The notes under the pieces were generated by a model. The model worked only from the letters and a program-made list of their open reading frames with translations. It made no database searches and had not been told where the DNA came from. A stretch of DNA of 64,000 nt. Source: Candidatus Bathyarchaeota archaeon. Lineage in GTDB: Archaea > Thermoproteota > Bathyarchaeia > Bathyarchaeales > UBA233. The stretch spans positions 1 to 64,000 of the forward strand of contig JANXEP010000068.1 of the NCBI GenBank assembly GCA_025057795.1, read 5' to 3'. A program made the position numbers and the translations under genes. Shown here piece by piece: positions 15,772 to 24,864 of the stretch; position 1 is the first letter of the stretch, and the number at the start of each line of letters is the position of its first letter.

Positions 15772-16260
15772 TTAAATCATGCGCTTTAAAAGTTCATTGA
15801 TCTTTTCGCCCCTATACCCCAGCTCTCCGCCCATTCCATAGCCCTTCTTTATTTTACCCCTAAAACCCTTGGTGGGCGGATGCAATCTGAAGAAGGGTTG
15901 GACATCGCGAAGCTTCCAATACTCAACTTTACAGTTAAAGATTGCTTCGGCAAGCTCTTCTATAGAATTGTAGCCGTTTTTCTTAGCGAATTCGTCGGTA
16001 AGTTTTTTGTCGCCGACAAGCCTTCCTCTTTTTTTCAATAGCATAAGCACGGTTTCTTTTGAAACCTCGCCCCAGGTGATGAAGTTCTGCGCCGTCTTCA
16101 GCATTCCAAGGAATGATGGCCTGTTATCTATCAAGACAGCGTAATTGTTTCTCTTGAGGTTTAACATTTGAAGGGTTTCCCTAACTTGCAGCGGAGCGCT
16201 TATGGCTCCCCGAATCCTTACAGCCGCTATGCATCTGCGCTCTTTTGGCTCCTCGCTCAA
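15772..16260 (-). CDS. rpl30: Large ribosomal subunit protein uL30
   Basis: This 162-residue archaeal-length protein (longer than bacterial uL30) has the N-terminal ferredoxin-like core (CIAAVRIRGAISAPLQVRETL, then NYAVLIDNRP) and the archaeal C-terminal region ending RLHPPTKGFRGKIKKGYG. It starts at the base after the uS5 stop codon and is followed by the Hsp20-like gene after a 58-base gap. Confidence 0.95.
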   Translation of the reverse strand: MSEEPKERRCIAAVRIRGAISAPLQVRETLQMLNLKRNNYAVLIDNRPSFLGMLKTAQNFITWGEVSKETVLMLLKKRGRLVGDKKLTDEFAKKNGYNSIEELAEAIFNCKVEYWKLRDVQPFFRLHPPTKGFRGKIKKGYGMGGELGYRGEKINELLKRMI

Positions 16261-16905
16261 CTATTTCACCCAATCCAGTGGAGTTATGACGCTGTATGTT
16301 TTCTTTAAAGCGTCAAAAATGGCGTATGCAAAAGACGGGACGGTTCTTGTTGATCCGAAGCTCCTAGTCCAACAATCCTTGATTCCAGCAAGCCCAAGCA
16401 TGATTTTTGCAACCTCGCTGCTGACCAGGCCTAGGCCCCTTGGCCCGGGGATTATAACAACTTTTACGCCGCCGCATTTCCCCTCAACTTGGAAAGGCAC
16501 GGAGTGGGGTTTTCCACAGCCACATTCCCAGCTTCCACATCCCCGCTTTACTGGGATCAGGTTGAGTTTGGCGTTTGCCGCGGCTTTTTCTATGGCGGTT
16601 CGCACCTGGCTTGCTTTTCCAGCGCCTAAACCTATGTAGCCGTCTCTGTTTCCAACAGCCACTATTGCCTTGAACCTTGACTTTTCTCCAGCATCGGTCT
16701 GTTTTTGCACAAGGTTTATGTTTATAACTTCCTCCTGGATGTCTGGAAGCAACATGTCGACAATTTGTGGTTCACGTATGGGTAAACCTTCAATGAAAAC
16801 TTCTTCAATAGAGGTTATTTTACCCTCCTGAACAAGCTTTCCAAGGCGGGTTTTAGGAACCCACTGTTCTGAACTTTCAGCTTTTTCAACTGCCAAAACT
16901 TTCAC
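16261..16905 (-). CDS. rps5: Small ribosomal subunit protein uS5
   Basis: This 214-residue protein has the double-stranded RNA-binding-like N-terminal domain ([19 protein letters not shown]) and the C-terminal domain ([21 protein letters not shown]). A C-x4-C-x-C-type cluster ([14 protein letters not shown]) is present, as in other archaeal uS5 proteins. Its start overlaps the uL18 stop by 4 bases, indicating translational coupling. Confidence 0.97.
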   Translation of the reverse strand: MKVLAVEKAESSEQWVPKTRLGKLVQEGKITSIEEVFIEGLPIREPQIVDMLLPDIQEEVININLVQKQTDAGEKSRFKAIVAVGNRDGYIGLGAGKASQVRTAIEKAAANAKLNLIPVKRGCGSWECGCGKPHSVPFQVEGKCGGVKVVIIPGPRGLGLVSSEVAKIMLGLAGIKDCWTRSFGSTRTVPSFAYAIFDALKKTYSVITPLDWVK

Positions 16906-17504
16906 ACTCCATCTTTAAACGCGGAAATCAAAGCCTTTTTGACCTCTGCAAAATGTTGAGGGAGACTTTCTGGGGGAATTCTACTTTCAAGATATTTTGA
17001 GAATGCAGATGCATACTTTTCAGGGTTTTCCGCCAAGGTTCTCGCGTAATTCGCTATGTGCTCTCCGCGTATTCTTTTTTCGTCTGGAAGTTTCTCCTCA
17101 GTATGAGACACTTCGAGGCCTGAATCCAACACTCCCTTCAAGACAGCGAAGACCCTTGAACCTTTTGAAGGAAAGTGGAGACCTATGTCTAAAATCGCCT
17201 CCTTCACACCTTTAGCCTTAGCTTTCAACCCGCATAAAAGTCCAGTCAAATAGGCGGCAGGGAGGTTCCCCATAGGGGCTTTCCATCCATAATTTTTGAG
17301 GAGTTCCCTACTGTGGGCTGAAACTAGAACTTTATCTCCGTCGGGTTTGGCGACAACAATTTGGGCAATGATGTTTTTAAGTGTGCCGCGAACCACAAGC
17401 CTGGGTTTTCCAGAAATTATCATAGCCCTCCTTTTTCTGTAATCCGTTTTTCCCTCCCTTCTCCGGCGGTACGGCACGGAGTAGCGCGAGTTCCTCGCCA
17501 TCAT
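16902..17504 (-). CDS. rpl18: Large ribosomal subunit protein uL18
   Basis: Binds 5S rRNA. The protein has [25 protein letters not shown] basic N-terminus, then [18 protein letters not shown] and the conserved [18 protein letters not shown] chose ATG 17504 because GGAGG lies five bases upstream and the codon overlaps the eL19 stop as ATGA. A TTG four codons earlier is the other candidate. Confidence 0.96.
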   Translation of the reverse strand: MMARNSRYSVPYRRRREGKTDYRKRRAMIISGKPRLVVRGTLKNIIAQIVVAKPDGDKVLVSAHSRELLKNYGWKAPMGNLPAAYLTGLLCGLKAKAKGVKEAILDIGLHFPSKGSRVFAVLKGVLDSGLEVSHTEEKLPDEKRIRGEHIANYARTLAENPEKYASAFSKYLESRIPPESLPQHFAEVKKALISAFKDGV

Positions 17505-17956
17505 CGTTTCCTCCAAAGGTCATGGGCCTTTAAGTAACGTTCCAAGTCGGCTACGGATTTGAACCTATCGCTTTTAACCATCACGTATAAATCTCGATAG
17601 GCATCCTCGGGAATTATTTTGTTCGCTTTTAGTTCGCGAAGCCTCTTTCTGAGCGCCCTAACCCTATTCATCCAAGCCTCTTTCTTAGAGATTTTAGCCT
17701 TAGACGCGCCGCTTTTGCTTCCAGGTCCACGTCTCAACCCCTTCCTCTTTTTCTCGTGAATAACCCTAGCCCTTGCACGGCTTACGCCCCTCTCCTTTAA
17801 CGGTTTAATTACACCCTCGTGGATTAGTTTCCGAATCTCTTCGCGGGTTATTGCAACTTCAACATCATCTACTCTGTTAGGGTCTATCCAAACCCTATCC
17901 TGCCCAACTTTCAGAATCTCCGCCGCCAAACGCCGCTGAGTTTTAAGATTTGTCAC
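17501..17956 (-). CDS. rpl19e: Large ribosomal subunit protein eL19
   Basis: The family N-terminus [14 protein letters not shown] begins right after GTG 17956, which has GGAGG upstream, so this start is preferred over a longer frame reaching 18037 that would overlap eL32 by 95 bases. The protein continues with [19 protein letters not shown] and a long basic helix ([18 protein letters not shown]). About 151 residues, a normal length for archaea. Confidence 0.95.
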   Translation of the reverse strand: MTNLKTQRRLAAEILKVGQDRVWIDPNRVDDVEVAITREEIRKLIHEGVIKPLKERGVSRARARVIHEKKRKGLRRGPGSKSGASKAKISKKEAWMNRVRALRKRLRELKANKIIPEDAYRDLYVMVKSDRFKSVADLERYLKAHDLWRKR

Positions 17957-18491
17957 GGTCTCTTCCTCCCTTACGTTTCGCCCTCTCCTTTCGCTCAGCC
18001 TCTGGTTTCTCCTTTTCTGCAGGTTTCTCTTCTTCACCCTCTTTTTCCTCAGTTTTCTCTGGAACCCGCTCTTTTTCTGGCTTAAGCTCTTCTTCTACTT
18101 CTCCAAGATTCAGGATTGTTATTTTTCTTTTCCTCGCTTCCACAAGAATTTGGGCTCTTTTATTCTTGCCAACAGTATGGGCGATTCGCACAGCCTGGGT
18201 TTCCGGGTTTACATTTTTAAGCTCCTCAACGTTATGGACCAAAACCTCCTCGTAGCCTGACGGGTGAATATCTCTAGCAGCTTTCGGTCCTCTGTATCCA
18301 ATGTTCACTGTTGGCGGCCAGCCCTTAATTTTCCTCCGCATTTTATTGTCTATGCCCTTGGGCCTGCGCCAGTTCTCCTTTAAGCGGTCGTAGCGCCAAC
18401 TCTCGTGTCTGACAAAATCCGGTTTGTTTCTTTTCAAGCGTTTTCTCAAGCGTAACGCTTTCTCATGGGTTGTTAAATTCTGCTCATTCAT
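17943..18491 (-). CDS. rpl32e: Large ribosomal subunit protein eL32 with long charged tail
   Basis: Residues about 1-130 are the eL32 core: FVRHESWRYDRLKENWRRP, then IGYRGPKAARDIHPSGYEE. The last 50 residues or so are a low-complexity Glu/Lys tail (repeats of EEKP, PEKT and similar) beyond the family's usual end. It overlaps eL19 by 14 bases and its own start overlaps the uL6 stop by 4 bases. Confidence 0.95.
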   Translation of the reverse strand: MNEQNLTTHEKALRLRKRLKRNKPDFVRHESWRYDRLKENWRRPKGIDNKMRRKIKGWPPTVNIGYRGPKAARDIHPSGYEEVLVHNVEELKNVNPETQAVRIAHTVGKNKRAQILVEARKRKITILNLGEVEEELKPEKERVPEKTEEKEGEEEKPAEKEKPEAERKERAKRKGGRDRDKS

Positions 18492-19036
18492 TGCTCCATT
18501 CCCTCAACTCGCTCGTACAGGTATATGCCATCCAAGAAGACACGAGGGTCTTTCCTTTTTACCTTTGTAGCTTGTTCTATATTTGCTGCTGTTTGACTGA
18601 CAGCCTCCAAGTCGACCCCTTGAACAATTATGTCTTCGCCTAAAACTTTGACTTTAGCGTCTCCAATAATTTTCGCCTTTCTTGGACCCCGTTCACCTGT
18701 GAAATTCTCAATTAAAACGGTTTTATCTTGGATTTTAACTGAAATTGGAAAATGGGAAAAAACTATCTTAAGCTTGTAAGTGAAACCTTTACTAACCCCT
18801 ACAATCATGTTTTTGATATGGGCATAAACCGTTCCAACGAGGGCGCTTTCCTTTTTCCTTGGCCAATTAGCCCATATATGGATGCTTCTGCCCTGAAGCT
18901 CAATGGAAATCGGAGTTTGGGAGAAATCTCTGGTTAAAACTCCCTTTGCTCCTTTAACGGTGATTTTTTTCCCTTCGATGGTTACCTCCACGTTGTCTGG
19001 AACTTGAATAACCTTTGAGACTTCTAAGGTCCGCAT
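18488..19036 (-). CDS. rpl6: Large ribosomal subunit protein uL6
   Basis: Two tandem alpha/beta domains of 182 residues: DNVEVTIEGKKITVKGAKG in the first and a C-terminal domain ending near RKDPRVFLDGIYLYE. ATG 19036 (MRTLEVSK) has GAGGGTG at the right distance and follows uS8 closely. An alternative start 5 codons upstream would overlap uS8. Confidence 0.96.
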   Translation of the reverse strand: MRTLEVSKVIQVPDNVEVTIEGKKITVKGAKGVLTRDFSQTPISIELQGRSIHIWANWPRKKESALVGTVYAHIKNMIVGVSKGFTYKLKIVFSHFPISVKIQDKTVLIENFTGERGPRKAKIIGDAKVKVLGEDIIVQGVDLEAVSQTAANIEQATKVKRKDPRVFLDGIYLYERVEGMEQ

Positions 19037-19047
19037 TTGACACCCTC

Positions 19048-19431
19048 TCAATAAATGAATGCTAAAAGTCTGCCGCCAATCCCCTTTTCCTTTGCCTCCC
19101 TGTGGGAGAGCACTCCCTTAGGCGTGGAGATAATCAGCAGACCCATTTCCCTTGAGGGGAGAAACTTTCTCTCCCAATCCTCAATTTCGTTGGTTTTCAC
19201 AGCGAAGCGAGGCCTTATAGCTCCACATTTATTTATTCTGCCCAAAAGCTGAACTTTAAACTTCCCTGAACGCCCATCGTCCACAAACTCGAATTCTCCA
19301 ATGTAACCGTTTAACTGCATAACCCTCAAAACTTTGCCAAGAAGTTTGGAGGCTGGGCTAATTATGCATTCACGTTTGTTGCGCATCTCGTTATTTAGAA
19401 TCGTTGTTAAGCCGTTAGACAACACATCCAT
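19048..19431 (-). CDS. rps8: Small ribosomal subunit protein uS8
   Basis: This 127-residue protein begins DVLSNGLTTILNNEM and ends in the conserved ISTPKGVLSHREAKEKGIGG motif that binds 16S rRNA. The gene order uS14, uS8, uL6 is the standard archaeal spc order. Confidence 0.97.
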   Translation of the reverse strand: MDVLSNGLTTILNNEMRNKRECIISPASKLLGKVLRVMQLNGYIGEFEFVDDGRSGKFKVQLLGRINKCGAIRPRFAVKTNEIEDWERKFLPSREMGLLIISTPKGVLSHREAKEKGIGGRLLAFIY

Positions 19432-19444
19432 CCTCTTTCACCAA

Positions 19445-19615
19445 TCACTCATATTTATGGAACCCCAGTTTTTTAGCTACCTCCCTAAAACAATGCCTAC
19501 ACAGATTTAAATTATAACGCCTGATGATAGGCCCATAAGACCCGCACCTGACACATGGCCTGGACCCCTTGCCATATCTCCTTTCCCTTTTTGGTTTTTT
19601 CTTGGCCACGTCCAT
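19445..19615 (-). CDS. rps14: Small ribosomal subunit protein uS14, zinc-binding form
   Basis: A 56-residue frame from ATG 19615 to TGA 19445-19447. It shows [17 protein letters not shown], then [22 protein letters not shown] across the two CxxC pairs (C21, C24, C39, C42). This is the short zinc ribbon uS14 of archaea. It lies between uL5 and uS8, exactly where expected. Confidence 0.96.
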   Translation of the reverse strand: MDVAKKKPKRERRYGKGSRPCVRCGSYGPIIRRYNLNLCRHCFREVAKKLGFHKYE

Positions 19616-19624
19616 CCCCCACAG

Positions 19625-20164
19625 CTATACTATTTCAACCCCTAAAGTTTCTTTGACGAAAACCATCGCCTCCTCTGGTGTTAGAACATGTTTTGAACCG
19701 ATTTTCACTCTTGCTCTATGTCTATTTTCAACTCTTTTACCTGGACGACTAAGGGAAACGCAGACATCCATACCAAATATGCCTATTTCGGGGTCATATT
19801 TAACCCCTGGTATTTCTATGTGTTCTTTTATGCCAAACGCGAAGTTGCCATGCTTATCAAAGCAGCTTTTTGGAATCTTGTAGTCTACCACGTGTAAAAC
19901 TTTTTTAAGGAATTCTATGGCTTTCTGCTTCCTAAGCGTAACAATACAGGCGATGGGTTCGCCTCTTCTGATTCCAAAATCCCTTATGGTTTTCTTTGCT
20001 TTGCGTTTACAAGGCGTTTGACCTGTCAAATTTTTAAGAACTTTTGAGGCTTTCTCTAAAGGTTCCCCTGACTTTCCAACACTCATGTTTACGACAACCT
20101 TGTCTATTCTCGGCTTAAGCATCGGGTTTTCCTCCCATTTTTTCCGAATTTCATCTTCAGACAT
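19625..20164 (-). CDS. rpl5: Large ribosomal subunit protein uL5
   Basis: This 179-residue protein contacts 5S rRNA and the P-site tRNA. The sequences IDKVVVNMSVGKSGEPLEKA and the later PGVKYDPEIGIFGMDVCV are the family hallmarks. It starts one base after the eS4 stop. Confidence 0.97.
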   Translation of the reverse strand: MSEDEIRKKWEENPMLKPRIDKVVVNMSVGKSGEPLEKASKVLKNLTGQTPCKRKAKKTIRDFGIRRGEPIACIVTLRKQKAIEFLKKVLHVVDYKIPKSCFDKHGNFAFGIKEHIEIPGVKYDPEIGIFGMDVCVSLSRPGKRVENRHRARVKIGSKHVLTPEEAMVFVKETLGVEIV

Positions 20165-20165
20165 T

Positions 20166-20924
20166 TTAGGGGGCCTCCGGCAGCGATATTAGCGGGCGTG
20201 TTTCGCCCACTACAAAAACAAAGTTTAATGTTGTTTGGTAACGGTTTCCCTTCCTATCTTCAATAGTTACTATGGCGTCTTTGCGTTTCTTCCCCTTCGC
20301 CTCCTCAATTTCAATAATCTTACCATACTTCCCTACGTTTTTCCCACCCGTTATAATCGCGTAAGCGTTCTCCTTCATCTTTACATGTTCAACAATCTGC
20401 CTTTCGGGAAGACTTATTTTAAGTGTGTCAAAGGTGTTATAGATGTCTTCTTGAGGATTTTTAGGGTCAGCTACCTTCACAAGCACGTTTGAGCCGTCAT
20501 GAAGATTCAACTGAACATACCCATTTTTTACAATCGTCTTGCCCTCTATCCTGCAAAGCTTGAAACTTGACTCTTCCTTACTTACCGGATGGAGCACCAA
20601 GCCCTTATGGGAAGGTAATATGCGGAAATATTTATCTATGTCCACTATGGAAACAACATCCATAAGTCCCACGGGAAACTTGTCGTTCCGTCTCATCTTC
20701 CCGTCGACATAAACTTTTCCCTGAGCAGCTATTATCTTTGCTTCCCTTCTTGTTTTTGCAACTCCAAGAACGTCACGCAAAATCAGAGTTACTGGCAAAC
20801 AGCTCTCGAGAGAGTGCGGCCCAGGAGTTGGCCTTACAACCCAGACAAACTCCTTCCTGTGAATGGGCCAAATCCTTGGCGCTGGCTTGCGTTTTAGAAC
20901 AGTTGAGCCTCCTTTTTTACCCAA
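20166..20924 (-). CDS. rps4e: Small ribosomal subunit protein eS4
   Basis: This 252-residue archaeal/eukaryotic protein opens with MGKKGGSTVLKRKPAPRIWP, continues with the S4-like RNA-binding domain (KTRREAKIIAAQGKVYVDGK) and ends with a KOW-containing domain (ITGGKNVGKYGKIIEIEEA). Its start overlaps the uL24 stop by 8 bases. Confidence 0.97.
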   Translation of the reverse strand: MGKKGGSTVLKRKPAPRIWPIHRKEFVWVVRPTPGPHSLESCLPVTLILRDVLGVAKTRREAKIIAAQGKVYVDGKMRRNDKFPVGLMDVVSIVDIDKYFRILPSHKGLVLHPVSKEESSFKLCRIEGKTIVKNGYVQLNLHDGSNVLVKVADPKNPQEDIYNTFDTLKISLPERQIVEHVKMKENAYAIITGGKNVGKYGKIIEIEEAKGKKRKDAIVTIEDRKGNRYQTTLNFVFVVGETRPLISLPEAP

Positions 20925-21540
20925 GTTTAGCCTCCTCCGTTGATTTCCGCTTTCCTGGTTTTACTCGTGTCTTCTTTTGTTTATCCTCTTCGGCTTTTTC
21001 CCCTTCCCGTTTTTTGGATGCCCTTCTCCTTCTTTTCGGTTCTTCTTTTTCTGGAGGCAGCGGCTCTGTCACAGCTACCTTTTCCTCAATGGGCTTTTCC
21101 TCGAGGGGTGGTGCTTCTGGAGGTTTCTCTACGGTTTTCTCCACAATTTCTTCCGCTGCTTCTTCAACCTTTTTCCTTCTTTCTAAAATTTTCCTCCGCC
21201 ACTTATCGTCTAGGTTGAGCTTAGTTATCATAACTTTCGAAGGATGTACTGGAATGAAAATTGTTGTCCCATCAACTTTTTCACGGGTTAAGCCTTCAAT
21301 GTAAATTCTATATTTTTTCCTGTCAACGCGGCTAACTTTTCCCTCAAACCCTTTTCGATCACCCCGCATTATACGCACCAAGTCTCCACTTCTGACAGGA
21401 AGGCTTCTAGCCCCGTAAGATTTTCTCAGCTCCGGCGACAGAGGTGCCGCGAAATGCTTATAACGCTTGTGGTCAGGTGCTTGGAAAAGCATCTTTCTTT
21501 GCTTGGAGGGTTTTGATGTCTGAACCGTTTTCTGCATCAC
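20917..21540 (-). CDS. rpl24: Large ribosomal subunit protein uL24 with long charged C-terminal extension
   Basis: Residues about 20-125 are uL24 with a KOW motif (GDLVRIMRGDRKGFEGKVSR). A tail of about 80 residues follows, rich in Glu, Lys, Pro and Arg, which is absent from most archaeal uL24 proteins. ATG 21540 begins MMQKTVQTSKPSKQRK. The tail is acidic first (EEAAEEIVEKTVEKPPEAPP) and then strongly basic. Confidence 0.94.
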   Translation of the reverse strand: MMQKTVQTSKPSKQRKMLFQAPDHKRYKHFAAPLSPELRKSYGARSLPVRSGDLVRIMRGDRKGFEGKVSRVDRKKYRIYIEGLTREKVDGTTIFIPVHPSKVMITKLNLDDKWRRKILERRKKVEEAAEEIVEKTVEKPPEAPPLEEKPIEEKVAVTEPLPPEKEEPKRRRRASKKREGEKAEEDKQKKTRVKPGKRKSTEEAKLG

Positions 21541-21553
21541 TCTTTCACCTCTT

Positions 21554-21994
21554 CTACACGATTATGCTCGCTGCGCTGGCTATTCTCGGCCATCGTTCAG
21601 CAGCCTCCTTCGCTACTGGACCTCGAATTTCTGAACCCTTCATTTCCCCTTCAGGGGTTATTATTACTGCAGCGTTGTCTTCGAATTGAACCCAGATGCC
21701 GTCCACCCTGTTGAAAGGCATTCTCTGCCTAACAATAACTGCTTGGAAAATTTTTCTCCGCATGTCTGGAGTCCCATGCTTAACTGAGACGGTTACTCTG
21801 TCGCCTACCGCGGCAGAGGGAACGCGCCCCAGCCGCCCCTTATAACCCATAACTTGAATCAAACGCAGTTCTCTGGCTCCAGTATTGTCAGCGCATCTTA
21901 AAATGGAGCCCACAGGTAGCCCCTTAGAAAGTTTAGGCCTTTGACCAATGACGCCTTTTGCAACCAAGCCCCTAGTCTTCGCTTTTGCAGCCAA
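21554..21994 (-). CDS. rpl14: Large ribosomal subunit protein uL14
   Basis: This 146-residue protein has the conserved [20 protein letters not shown] and [20 protein letters not shown]. About ten residues precede the usual archaeal start. It abuts uS17 with no gap. Confidence 0.97.
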   Translation of the reverse strand: MAAKAKTRGLVAKGVIGQRPKLSKGLPVGSILRCADNTGARELRLIQVMGYKGRLGRVPSAAVGDRVTVSVKHGTPDMRRKIFQAVIVRQRMPFNRVDGIWVQFEDNAAVIITPEGEMKGSEIRGPVAKEAAERWPRIASAASIIV

Positions 21995-22312
21995 CTATTT
22001 TCCCTCCTTTTTCTCGACAACAACAAAGGATACGGTTTTGCTTATTGGGCGACATTCGGCTATTATTACGCTGTCTCCTTCCTTTGCCGCTATACACGGC
22101 GGGTTATGGGATGGTATTCGACTGTGTCTCCTTTCATACCGCATAAATTTTGGAACATAATGAATGTAATCATGCCTCACTATAACGGTCTTATCCATTT
22201 TCGCGCTTACAACAACGCCCTCCAATATTCGCCCTCTCACAGGGAGGTTTCCATGGAAGGGACAATTTCTATCATTGCAAACTTCTTTTGGCCTCTTAAA
22301 AGTTAGGGACAT
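21995..22312 (-). CDS. rps17: Small ribosomal subunit protein uS17
   Basis: OB-fold protein with CPFHGNLPVRGRILEGVV and the basic YVPKFMRYERRHSRI segment. ATG 22312 is preferred: AGGAGG lies eight bases upstream and the codon overlaps the Rpp29 stop as TGATG. An ATG two codons earlier is too close to the ribosome-binding site. Confidence 0.96.
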   Translation of the reverse strand: MSLTFKRPKEVCNDRNCPFHGNLPVRGRILEGVVVSAKMDKTVIVRHDYIHYVPKFMRYERRHSRIPSHNPPCIAAKEGDSVIIAECRPISKTVSFVVVEKKEGK

Positions 22313-22593
22313 CACCATAACCTCCTAATACGCTTTTTAAGGCGGTCTTCTGGTCTTCCGACAAGAAGTTTACCGTCGATTTCCACAACGGTTCCGTCAG
22401 AAAATTTAAAGTGGAAAACAGAAGTTTCTTTTATGATTCTTTTCCTTCCCCCCTTATGTAGAATTGTAAACGTATTTCGTGTTTCATCAATAATCCTGCC
22501 GCGTATGCCCATACAGTCACGGTTTTCGCATTTAGCGATTTTAGCTTCCGTCCCGATGAACTCCCATTGTATTATGTCAGGGGTTACTCTCAT
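22312..22593 (-). CDS. rnp1: Ribonuclease P protein component 1 (Rpp29/Pop4)
   Basis: Protein subunit of archaeal RNase P, which trims tRNA 5' ends. The 93-residue protein has the Sm-like barrel sequence IGTEAKIAKCENRDCMGIRG, then GRIIDETRNTFTI and RRIIKETSVFHFKF. The position between uL29 and uS17 is conserved in archaea. No SUI1/aIF1 gene accompanies it. Confidence 0.94.
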   Translation of the reverse strand: MRVTPDIIQWEFIGTEAKIAKCENRDCMGIRGRIIDETRNTFTILHKGGRKRIIKETSVFHFKFSDGTVVEIDGKLLVGRPEDRLKKRIRRLW

Positions 22594-22826
22594 TTCTCCT
22601 TCTTCCTCTCCTTTGCCGTTTTTAACCCGAGTTTTTGCTCCCTCTCTATTGTTAATATTCTGGCAATTGCTTTACGCAGTTCTCTCATCCTCGCTGGATT
22701 TTCTACACCGCCCCCGGCCTTAACCATGGTTTTTAGCTTAAGAAGCTCTGTTCTAAACTCGTTAAGCCTTTTCTTCCGCTCTTCAGCGGACATCTCCCTA
22801 ATCTCTTTAACCCTGAGTATCGGCAT
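22590..22826 (-). CDS. rpl29: Large ribosomal subunit protein uL29
   Basis: A two-helix, 78-residue protein: LRVKEIREMSAEERKKRLNE, then the second helix with ENPARMRELRKAIARILTI. It starts at the base following the uS3 stop and overlaps the Rpp29 start by 4 bases. Confidence 0.95.
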   Translation of the reverse strand: MPILRVKEIREMSAEERKKRLNEFRTELLKLKTMVKAGGGVENPARMRELRKAIARILTIEREQKLGLKTAKERKKEK

Positions 22827-23501
22827 CTATTCAATCTCTCCTCCTTCTTTTTTGTCCGCCTTTTCAGTTTCTCCGGAAGCCTTTACTGTTTCTTCCGCGG
22901 GTGGAGCAGCTTCGATTATTTGGATTTTGTCTGGGAACTTCGCCTCCGGAGGCATTATCCTAACTTTTACGCCGTATATGCCTGGTTTAAGTTGAACGTG
23001 AACTTCAGCCTTTCTCATGTATTTAAGCGCGGGGTCTCCACATTTTGGCAAATAACCACTTCTAAACTTTTCATATCTCGCCCTTTCTGTCCTCAGCTTG
23101 CCGCTGATGATTATTTCCGCGCCAAGGGCTCCGGCCTCCATAACTTGGTTTAAAGCCCAGAAACCTGCACGCCTGAAATGTACACCTCTTTGTAGGGCTG
23201 CAGCTATTCTGGAAGCCACAATATAAGCGTTTAATTCCGGAACCTCAATTTCAGAAACTGAAATTTGCGGGTTTGAAATCTTGAATTTCTCCTCCAAAAT
23301 TTTTGCCAGCTCTCTTATTGTTTCCCCGCTTCGGCCTATCACCAGTCCGGGACGCATAACATAAACCACTATATGCGTTCCTAGGGGAGTTTTTGAAATG
23401 TTTACGCCGCCGTATCCAGCCTTCTCAAGCTTTTTCTGCAAGAATTCATCAATTTCCGTCTTTTTCTTGTATTCCGATACGAAATGTTTAACGACAGCCA
23501 T
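22827..23501 (-). CDS. rps3: Small ribosomal subunit protein uS3
   Basis: This 224-residue protein has the KH domain motif RPGLVIGRSGETIRELAKIL and a C-terminal domain containing AEVHVQLKPGIYGVKVRIMP. The tail after about residue 205 is acidic and lysine-rich. It lies directly after uL22. Confidence 0.97.
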   Translation of the reverse strand: MAVVKHFVSEYKKKTEIDEFLQKKLEKAGYGGVNISKTPLGTHIVVYVMRPGLVIGRSGETIRELAKILEEKFKISNPQISVSEIEVPELNAYIVASRIAAALQRGVHFRRAGFWALNQVMEAGALGAEIIISGKLRTERARYEKFRSGYLPKCGDPALKYMRKAEVHVQLKPGIYGVKVRIMPPEAKFPDKIQIIEAAPPAEETVKASGETEKADKKEGGEIE

Positions 23502-23990
23502 TTAGGCTTCCCCCGTTTTTTCAGATTTTTCCTCCAAGACCACTTCTATGTGGCATAGGGTTTCAAATTTGGGCGTGGCACGCCCAAAAGCTCTAGGCAT
23601 GTACCTTTTAATCTTCATTCCAGGATAAGCGGCTGCATGAATTATTTGAAGTCTCTCCGTGTCTAATCCCTTATTTTCGGCGTTGGCCTCTGCGCCTTCA
23701 AGGATTTTCAAAATTTGTTTTGACGCCTTTACTGGGTATCTGCCTGCATAAGCCCTTTCCAGGCCGTGGCGATGTCCAGCCTTCTTCTTAAACCTGGTGA
23801 AAGGCACAGCCTTCTTTTTGGCAATAACCTCGCGGAGGAATTTTTTAGCTTGGATAAGCATCATTCCCCTAATTGCCCTACACACTTCGCGTGCGGATTT
23901 ATGGGACACCCTAACCTCTCGCCCGCTTGCTTTAACGGTTTTTTCGGGGTCTAAAGCTTCTTCAGGTACAGTGTATCCCCATTTTGGCAC
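23502..23990 (-). CDS. rpl22: Large ribosomal subunit protein uL22, first gene of the operon
   Basis: Lines the polypeptide exit tunnel. I chose GTG 23990, read as MPKWGYTVPEEAL, which matches the family start and has GGAGAG upstream. An ATG at 24062 gives a 24-residue extension with no family counterpart. The protein continues KTVKASGREVRVSHKSAREV and ends with the tunnel hairpin (MPRAFGRATPKFETL). No uS19, uL2, uL23, uL4 or uL3 gene lies upstream, so the cluster is cut here. Confidence 0.94.
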   Translation of the reverse strand: MPKWGYTVPEEALDPEKTVKASGREVRVSHKSAREVCRAIRGMMLIQAKKFLREVIAKKKAVPFTRFKKKAGHRHGLERAYAGRYPVKASKQILKILEGAEANAENKGLDTERLQIIHAAAYPGMKIKRYMPRAFGRATPKFETLCHIEVVLEEKSEKTGEA

Positions 23991-24226
23991 TTGATAGACT
24001 CTCCAACTGTGCAATTGAACAGCTACATGGCGATTTATATGGTTTTCCATAAACTTATGCATTTTTAAGTTTGACGCAAACGTTAAAAGCTAGATTTTAC
24101 GGCGCGTTTATGTTTGACTTTAAATGCAAATTGTCTGAAACTGCATTTACTCAACCATTTCTTAATTTAGGGGACATGTGATCCATGTTTTAAGCGGTTT
24201 TGAAGAAATAAAAGGAAAATGAGGGT

Positions 24227-24787
24227 TTATGGTGGAGGTGGCGGAGGTTGTGCCGAAATTGAAGGAGGCTGTGGGGGAGGAACTTTTAATGAAAAGAAGC
24301 CTATTGCAGCAAGTATCCAAGCCACAAGCATCAGAATCAAGCCAACAATTATTATGGTTAGAATAGCGCCTATAAGCAGAAGTAACCCTGCAGTGTTAAA
24401 CATGTTCTCGCCAGATTTCGCAGAAACAACAGCAAAGGACCTCTTAAAGTAGAGGGCACCTAAAACATAAAAAATAAACATGACAACCGCTGCAATAATC
24501 ACTCCGCCAGCAAAAGCCAAGATAGAACCTGGGGATGGAGCTGCCAGAAATCCGCCCAAAAACGCGCCGACTATTACAAAGGCAGCCACTATAACTGCTA
24601 TTATGTAGAAAATTATTCCATAAAGTGCGTTTTGAAATATACTATTTTCTTTGTAGTATTCCGCTAAACCTTTGAGAGCTATAAGCACAAGTATAATGCC
24701 TACAATGCCTATTATGGGAACGACACTGCCGACAGCAACGAGGATTGCGCCTACCCCGCCAAGCGTTCTGTTCGATTCCAAACTCAT
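24227..24787 (-). CDS. DUF996-like membrane protein with proline-rich tail
   Basis: This 186-residue protein has five or six hydrophobic helices and begins MSLESNRTLGGVGAILVAVG, the pattern of archaeal DUF996-type membrane proteins (glycine-rich first helix, then LKGLAEYYKENSIFQNALYG). It ends in PPPQPPSISAQPPPPPP, a proline-rich cytoplasmic tail that could bind a partner. Function unknown. It is separated from the ribosomal operon by 236 bases, and nothing else is seen in that gap. Confidence 0.75.
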   Translation of the reverse strand: MSLESNRTLGGVGAILVAVGSVVPIIGIVGIILVLIALKGLAEYYKENSIFQNALYGIIFYIIAVIVAAFVIVGAFLGGFLAAPSPGSILAFAGGVIIAAVVMFIFYVLGALYFKRSFAVVSAKSGENMFNTAGLLLLIGAILTIIIVGLILMLVAWILAAIGFFSLKVPPPQPPSISAQPPPPPP

Positions 24788-24864
24788 TTTAGAACCTCGT
24801 TCTAGGTTTTGAGCGTATACTAAATAAAAGTTTTTCCATAAAGTCTGAAGTTTGAGGAATTACA

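Noticed and set aside
20738..21304. 188-codon plus-strand frame with phenylalanine- and serine-rich sequence
   Set aside because: Antisense to eS4 and uL24; the low-complexity sequence mirrors the charged uL24 tail.
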